NCBI RefSeq assembly: GCF_035474595.1
Contig: NZ_DATIND010000003.1
Span: forward strand, 1 to 34,560
DNA length: 34,560 nucleotides
Direction of reading: 5' to 3'
From: Longimicrobium sp.
Lineage (GTDB): Bacteria > Gemmatimonadota > Gemmatimonadetes > Longimicrobiales > Longimicrobiaceae
A program made the translations under genes and the position numbers. The notes beneath the pieces were generated by a model that was given only the letters and a program-made list of their open reading frames with translations, searched no databases and was not told the DNA's origin. Positions 31,056 to 34,560 of the stretch are shown in pieces; position 1 is the stretch's first letter; each line of letters opens with the position of its first letter.

Positions 31056-31238
31056 TCAGAACTCTTCCACTTCGATCCGCTGCTGCTTCCGGTAGTACCC
31101 GCAGTTGGGGCACACGCGGTGCGGCTGGTGCGGGTCACCGCACTGGGGGCACGCGTTCACGGTCGGCATCGCGGCCTTCACGTGCGTCCGGCGCTTGCGC
31201 TGGCGCTGCTTGCTCTGGCGTCTCTTCGGTACGGCCAT
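31056..31238 (-). CDS. rpmF: 50S ribosomal protein bL32
   Basis: A 60-aa basic ribosomal protein. The N-terminus MAVPKRRQSKQRQRKRRTH is typical of bL32. Four Cys (30, 33, 43, 46) make the zinc-ribbon form. GAGG lies close before the ATG. It sits in the conserved yceD-rpmF-plsX order, linking ribosome production with lipid synthesis. Confidence 0.98.
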   Translation of the reverse strand: MAVPKRRQSKQRQRKRRTHVKAAMPTVNACPQCGDPHQPHRVCPNCGYYRKQQRIEVEEF

Positions 31239-31269
31239 CGTCGCCTCTATTCCGGCTGGGCTGAAAGGT

Positions 31270-31779
31270 TCAGTCGAACTTGACGTTCTTCAGTGCGTCC
31301 CACGGCCCGGGGGCCGCGTCGGGAACGCACTCGCACGATCCCTGGTTGAGGTCCCTGCCGCACGTGGGGCAAAGCCCGCGGCAGTCCTCCCGGCACAGCG
31401 TGAACTGCGGCGCCTGCAGCAGCACCTGCTCGCGGACCGCGCCGGTCAGGTCCAGGTCGTCGCCGCGCGCGGGGAGCGGGTAGACCTCGCCGTCGTCCAC
31501 GTCCTCGCCGTCGGCCATGGGCGGGGCGAAGAGCAGGTCCACGTGCTCGTCGACCTCGCTGTCCACCGGCTCCAGGCAGCGGCGGCAGGACATCCGCACC
31601 TTCGTGCGGAGCGTTCCGCGCACCAGCACGCCCTCGCCCACCGAGTTGGCGGTGAGGTCGACTTCCAGCGGCTCGGTCAGCTCGACCCCGGTGTCGTTCC
31701 ACATCGGGTGGTCGGGCGGAACCTGCTCCCGCAGCGAGACTTCTCCGCGGTCCACGGCCGCGAGGTTCAGATGCAGCAT
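31270..31779 (-). CDS. yceD: YceD/DUF177 family protein
   Basis: A 169-aa protein of the DUF177/YceD family, linked in other bacteria to 23S rRNA accumulation. The motif SCRRCLEPV (Cys65, Cys68) is the family hallmark. The C-terminal Cys cluster CREDCRGLCPTCGRDLNQGSCEC could bind zinc, as in many DUF177 members. It is the first gene of the lipid cluster and lies 31 nt before rpmF. No Shine-Dalgarno sequence precedes the ATG; the promoter's -10 box ends 8 nt before it, so a leaderless message is predicted. Confidence 0.93.
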   Translation of the reverse strand: MLHLNLAAVDRGEVSLREQVPPDHPMWNDTGVELTEPLEVDLTANSVGEGVLVRGTLRTKVRMSCRRCLEPVDSEVDEHVDLLFAPPMADGEDVDDGEVYPLPARGDDLDLTGAVREQVLLQAPQFTLCREDCRGLCPTCGRDLNQGSCECVPDAAPGPWDALKNVKFD

Positions 31780-31787
31780 AAACCGGA

Positions 31788-31816
31788 AAAGTATCCCGAA
31801 AACCGGCTCCTGTCAA
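31788..31816 (-). promoter_or_regulatory. Promoter of the yceD-rpmF-plsX-fab cluster
   Basis: On the minus strand TTGACA (31816-31811), 17-bp spacer, TACTTT (31793-31788). Only 8 nt (TCCGGTTT) separate the -10 box from the yceD ATG (31779), so transcription should start at or next to the start codon. This is the best promoter match in the window. Confidence 0.8.
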
Positions 31817-31836
31817 GGAAGGGCCCGGTTTTCGGG
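31795..31836. promoter_or_regulatory. 12-bp inverted repeat flanking the -35 box of the fab promoter
   Basis: CCCGAAAACCGG (31795-31806) and its exact complement CCGGTTTTCGGG (31825-31836) enclose 18 bp that include the -35 box. A third half-site CCGGTTT on the minus strand lies at 31786-31780, abutting the start codon. It could be an operator for a fatty-acid regulator. A terminator for the upstream 31988-32479 gene is an alternative. Confidence 0.55.
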
Positions 31837-31958
31837 AGATGAACCCCATCGCCGCGCGCCGGGCGGATGCCTTCTCCCGGTGCCGTGCGCTCCGTCCGCT
31901 GAACGGGGCCCAAAGCTCGCGGCTTGGACGGTTTGTCGCAAGTCCTCGAGCCCCGCGG

Positions 31959-31980
31959 GATCTCACGCGGAGACGCGGAG
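31959..31980 (+). repeat. Single-orientation copy of the 13632-13708 repeat core
   Basis: GATCTCACGCGGAGACGCGG, then AG, matches 13630-13651. It lies 8 bp past the stop of the 31988-32479 gene. Confidence 0.7.
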
Positions 31981-31987
31981 GTGCGGG

Positions 31988-32479
31988 TCAGGCGGGCGAG
32001 GCGCGGCGGACCGCGTCCACGATGCGCGCTTCGAACGCGTCGCGGGCGGTGAGGAACTGCATCCACGCGAGGCCGAGGAGGATCACCAGCAGCACGGTCT
32101 TGGTGGTGGGCAGCATGGGGGCGACGAGGACCAGCGCGGTCAGGGCCAGCGGCTCCAGGTACAGGCAGGGCGACATCCAGAGCTCCAGGCGCACGCGCTG
32201 CCAGGGACCCCGCGGATCGGGCGCCACCACGCCGCCGACCACCGGCAGCCGCGGGCCGCGAAGCTCGAGCAGGAAGGCGGGCGGGTCGTCGTCGTAGAAC
32301 TCCACGCGGCCGCCGCGCACGCGCACGACCTCGTTGCCGTCGCGCCGGAGCGCGTCCGCGACCGCCGCCAGGATCCTGTCCGCCGGCGCGGCCACGGGCG
32401 GCGAGAGCGGGAGCGCGCGGACCACGTGGACCTGCGGCAGGATCCCCGGATTTCCATGAGGTGCGGCGATCGTGCTCAT
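31988..32479 (-). CDS. Hypothetical membrane protein (two C-terminal helices)
   Basis: A 163-aa protein of unrecognised family. Residues about 1-105 are soluble (LPLSPPVAAPADRILAAVADALRRDGNEVVRVRGGRVEFYDDDPP...). Two hydrophobic segments follow, ALTALVLVAPML and TVLLVILLGLAWMQFL, then a short basic tail. Its layout parallels the upstream neighbour 32539-33009 (soluble beta-rich part, then two helices), so they may be distant paralogues. Start ATG 32479 has GAGG further upstream. It is probably the last gene of the 34218-31988 group. Confidence 0.7.
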   Translation of the reverse strand: MSTIAAPHGNPGILPQVHVVRALPLSPPVAAPADRILAAVADALRRDGNEVVRVRGGRVEFYDDDPPAFLLELRGPRLPVVGGVVAPDPRGPWQRVRLELWMSPCLYLEPLALTALVLVAPMLPTTKTVLLVILLGLAWMQFLTARDAFEARIVDAVRRASPA

Positions 32480-32538
32480 CCTCGGGTTCACCTCGCCGGA
32501 TTCGCGTGATGAGATCGTCCACGCCGCAGGCCGCGGGC

Positions 32539-33009
32539 TTACGGCCGCGGGCTGACGGTGAACCAGGGCTGCAACGCGCCGGCCCAGATCCACCCCTGAT
32601 ACTGCCGCCACGCCGAAACATAGGCATGGTACCAGAGCGCCGCGCCGGCGGCCAGTCCGATCGCTCGCGCCTCCGGCCCCATCGGCAGCAGCACCAGCGC
32701 GGCGGCGACGGCGAGCGGGACCAGGAAGAGGGAGACGGGATCGAGGTCCAGCTTCACCCGCAGCAGGTCCGGCCCGGCGAAGGAGATGGTGCCGCCGCGC
32801 ACCAGCCAGGTGGTCGAACCGCCCATCGGCAGCAGCGCGCCGCCGACGCCGGGGCCGCGGAAGACGTACTCGGCCGGCGACAGGCTCACCGTGCGCGCGC
32901 CGCGCCAGAGAAGTTCGATCTCGATCCCCCGCAGCACCGCCTCGCCGTCGGGCGCGAGCGGAGCCGGGAAGGCGATCAGGCGGGAGATGCGGATCGGCTG
33001 CACGATCAC
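32539..33009 (-). CDS. Hypothetical membrane protein (two C-terminal helices)
   Basis: A 156-aa protein of unrecognised family. The first ~90 residues are probably beta-rich (AVLRGIEIELLWRGARTVSL, STTWLVRGGTISFAGPDLLRVKLDL). Two hydrophobic helices follow (VSLFLVPLAVAAALVLLPM and AIGLAAGAALWYHAYVSAW). GTG start at 33009 with GGGAAG nearby; a GTG two codons later is equally possible. It lies 34 nt after the CPBP-protease gene and 59 nt before the similar 31988-32479 gene. Confidence 0.7.
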   Translation of the reverse strand: MIVQPIRISRLIAFPAPLAPDGEAVLRGIEIELLWRGARTVSLSPAEYVFRGPGVGGALLPMGGSTTWLVRGGTISFAGPDLLRVKLDLDPVSLFLVPLAVAAALVLLPMGPEARAIGLAAGAALWYHAYVSAWRQYQGWIWAGALQPWFTVSPRP

Positions 33010-33043
33010 CGCTTCCCCGCTCGCGGCGGATGCCGGGCCTGGC

Positions 33044-33850
33044 TCACGCCGGCAGGGCGGCGCTCGCCGCGGGCTCGTCTGCCGGCGAGGCGGGCGGCGC
33101 GGCCGGAACGGCGCCGGCCCGCCGCGGCGGGAAGCGGAGCGCGAGCCAGACGAGCACCGCCGCGCCCGCGAGGGCGATCACGGCGGCTTGACTCACGCCG
33201 ATCGAGAGCCCGGCTTCCATCGCGGCGGCGGTGGCGTTGGCGGCCACGTGGAGGAGCACCGCCGTCCACAGCGAGCCGGTGGCGTGGAACGCGTAGCCGA
33301 ACACCAGCCCCGCCACCAGCAGGGTGGGGCTCGCCCGCAGGCTGAAGTGGGCCGCGGCGAAGACGACCGCGGTGATCCCGATCGCCGCCGCGGGTGGGAG
33401 CCGCCGGGCCAGCCGGCCCTGGATCCACCCGCGGAACCCGACTTCCTCGATGAAGGGGCCCGCCAGCACGCCGGTGGCCACGATCGCCCCCCACCCGCCG
33501 CCGGCCCGCAGCCAGTCGCCCACCATGTCCGGGCCGTCGTGGTGCGGCAGCGCGCGCAGCAGGAGCGTGTCGAAGCCGAGCTTGAAGGCGACGAAGGCCG
33601 CCGCCGCGGCGAGGATCGCCCAGCCGGGGAGCGGGACCCTGCGCAGCCCCGCGCGCTCCCGCTGCGCCGGCGTGCGCAGGTGCGCCGCGGCGAACAGCGC
33701 GAGCCCGGCCGCGCAGGCGGGGATCGCCGGGATGGCGGGCACGATCATGCCGACCGTCACCGCCGCCGTCCAGGCCAGCGCCAGCACGACCAGCCCCACG
33801 TAGACGAAGATCTCCATGAGCGCCGCGTCGATCCGTTCGCCCGTCTTCAT
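33044..33850 (-). CDS. CPBP-family intramembrane metalloprotease (CAAX-type)
   Basis: A 268-aa membrane protein with about seven or eight hydrophobic segments. The CPBP (Abi/CAAX protease) motifs are intact: EEVGFR (Glu135, Glu136, Arg140), FAAAH (His168) and HVAAN (His201, Asn205). These residues form the glutamate/histidine active site inside the membrane. Bacterial members process or protect against peptides such as bacteriocins, or have unknown substrates. The C-terminal tail is Ala/Pro-rich. The start ATG at 33850 overlaps the stop of the upstream gene by one base (TGATG), suggesting coupled translation. Confidence 0.88.
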   Translation of the reverse strand: MKTGERIDAALMEIFVYVGLVVLALAWTAAVTVGMIVPAIPAIPACAAGLALFAAAHLRTPAQRERAGLRRVPLPGWAILAAAAAFVAFKLGFDTLLLRALPHHDGPDMVGDWLRAGGGWGAIVATGVLAGPFIEEVGFRGWIQGRLARRLPPAAAIGITAVVFAAAHFSLRASPTLLVAGLVFGYAFHATGSLWTAVLLHVAANATAAAMEAGLSIGVSQAAVIALAGAAVLVWLALRFPPRRAGAVPAAPPASPADEPAASAALPA

Positions 33851-34218
33851 CAGCTGCGGTCGTCGTCGTCCACCAGCACGACGGAGAGGAGCCACGACAC
33901 CAGGGAGATGACGATGGAGCCCATGAGCGCGGGGACGAAGCCGTCGACCTTGAAGGAGTAGCCGAACTGGCTGGTGATGTAGCCGGTGAGCAGGAGCATC
34001 AGCGCGTTGATGACGAAGATGGCCAGCCCCAGCGTCAGCACGATCAGCCCGCACGCCAGCCCCTTGATGATGGGCCGCACGAGCGCGTTCACCAGTCCGA
34101 ACACCAGCGCCACCACCAGCAGCGTCTTGAACCCGCCGGTGTAGTGGATGCCCGGTACGAAGTGCGCCGCGGCCCACACGGCGGCGGCGGTGATGAGCCA
34201 GCGAAGGATCAGCTTCAC
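33850..34218 (-). CDS. Phage_holin_4_2-type four-helix membrane protein
   Basis: A 122-aa membrane protein with four hydrophobic segments: LRWLITAAAVWAAAHFV, TLLVVALVFGLVNALV, LACGLIVLTLGLAIFVINALMLLLTGY and MGSIVISLVSWLLSVVLV. It ends DDDDRS. This matches the Phage_holin_4_2 family (YvlD-like), which despite its name is mostly chromosomal and of unknown function; no phage genes are nearby. The GTG start at 34218 gives a normal N-terminus (MKLILRWLI). The ribosome site is weak. First gene of a four-gene minus-strand group. Confidence 0.85.
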   Translation of the reverse strand: MKLILRWLITAAAVWAAAHFVPGIHYTGGFKTLLVVALVFGLVNALVRPIIKGLACGLIVLTLGLAIFVINALMLLLTGYITSQFGYSFKVDGFVPALMGSIVISLVSWLLSVVLVDDDDRS

Positions 34219-34370
34219 GGTTCGGCTGCGGGTCGGGTGGACGGAACGTGCATCGGTCGAAGGATATGTACGAAACCGGATGCCCGCGGGTTGCACAAGT
34301 ATCCCGGACTGCAAGCTCACCGGGTTCCGAGATCGATCGTGCAATCCGGAAGCGCACGTGCGACCTCGCC

Positions 34371-34430
34371 TGTAGATCCTGCGGCCTGCAGACGTTCGTG
34401 TGGAGGCAACTACGGTGTGGCCGGCCTGAA
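34371..34430. repeat. Degraded arm of the 224-bp inverted element
   Basis: TGTAGATCCTGCGGCCTGCA and GTGTGGCCGGCCTGAA match the right arm of the element at 3485-3543, with changes between. The opposite arm is missing. Confidence 0.6.
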
Positions 34431-34455
34431 TAGAAAGTGCGCGGGCGCAGCCGGT

Positions 34456-34513
34456 CACCGGCGACTGAAGTCGCAGCAACAACTACGGGAAGCCTCGCAA
34501 ACTGCGCGAGGCT
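34456..34513 (-). repeat. 58-bp intergenic repeat, copy 3 (reversed)
   Basis: CACCGGCGACTGAAGTCGC through AGCCTCGCAAACTGCGCGAG is the reverse complement of 6890-6947 with a few changes. It includes the same hairpin. Confidence 0.8.
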
Positions 34514-34560
34514 GATTCCGCTCACTCCGCGGCCCCGGTGCTCACGACCGATCTCCTTTC

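Larger units (their letters stand above)
34219..34560. other. Intergenic region with two repeat copies
   Basis: No convincing gene. It contains a degraded arm of the 3329-3552 element (34371-34430) and a reversed 58-bp repeat (34456-34513). The promoter of the 34218-33850 gene is not recognisable. Confidence 0.5.

Noticed and set aside
33850-34218. Holin-family protein considered as a prophage remnant
   Set aside because: The Phage_holin_4_2 family is common in chromosomes, and no phage structural, lysis or integrase gene is in the window.
34523-34560. Possible C-terminal end of a gene entering from the right (minus strand, ...VVSTGAAE stop)
   Set aside because: Only about 12 codons are visible, with no recognisable sequence. 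The same bases could be a ribosome site (AGGAG) and leader instead.

Overview
The window is high-GC bacterial chromosome with dense coding, frequent GTG and TTG starts, Gram-negative secreted proteins, and families of short palindromic intergenic repeats. The precursor-peptide leader type and repeat style resemble Longimicrobiaceae (Gemmatimonadota). That placement is my inference from memory, not a search. No rRNA, tRNA or CRISPR array was found. Most identifiable genes are housekeeping genes, with accessory material between them.

Layout. 1-6100 (minus strand): guaB with a clear promoter and a structured leader; two exported small proteins; a DUF1232 protein; a small DUF2281-like protein; an A+T-richer HEPN-type gene that looks acquired; and an unrecognised gene ending in a strong terminator. 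6100-9350: a long non-coding stretch with repeat fragments, thymidine kinase (tdk), and an intact IS5-type element. The IS sits inside a copy of a repeat whose uninterrupted version is also in the window. 9354-11630: a Zc3h12a-like NYN ribonuclease gene, then six consecutive plus-strand genes for 55-67 residue Cys/Thr-rich peptides with a shared leader. They look like lanthipeptide (pinensin-like) precursors with no modification enzyme nearby, and a terminator closes the array. 11630-21060: a class V aminotransferase-fold enzyme, a B3/B4-domain protein, a large membrane patatin-like protein, comM (YifB-type AAA ATPase), an exported serine hydrolase and a conserved hypothetical. 21258-24985: a TetR regulator behind tandem operators, and a subtilisin-family protease fused to a seven-repeat beta-propeller.

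25130-31779 (minus strand) is the fatty-acid and phospholipid initiation cluster yceD-rpmF-plsX-fabH-fabD-fabG-acpP-fabF. Its genes supply malonyl-ACP (FabD, AcpP), start and extend acyl chains (FabH, FabF, FabG) and pass acyl groups to phospholipid synthesis (PlsX). It is driven by a near-consensus promoter placed so close to the first ATG that the mRNA is predicted to be leaderless. A perfect 12-bp inverted repeat flanks the -35 box, and an internal terminator lies between acpP and fabF. 31988-34218 (minus) holds four membrane-protein genes, including a CPBP-family protease and a four-helix Phage_holin_4_2-type protein.

Most unusual features: the orphan six-gene precursor array; 8-bp-period tandem arrays, each of four units, directly after three different stop codons; the IS insertion with its empty site preserved in the same window; the patatin catalytic dyad split by a large membrane domain; and the leaderless fab promoter.
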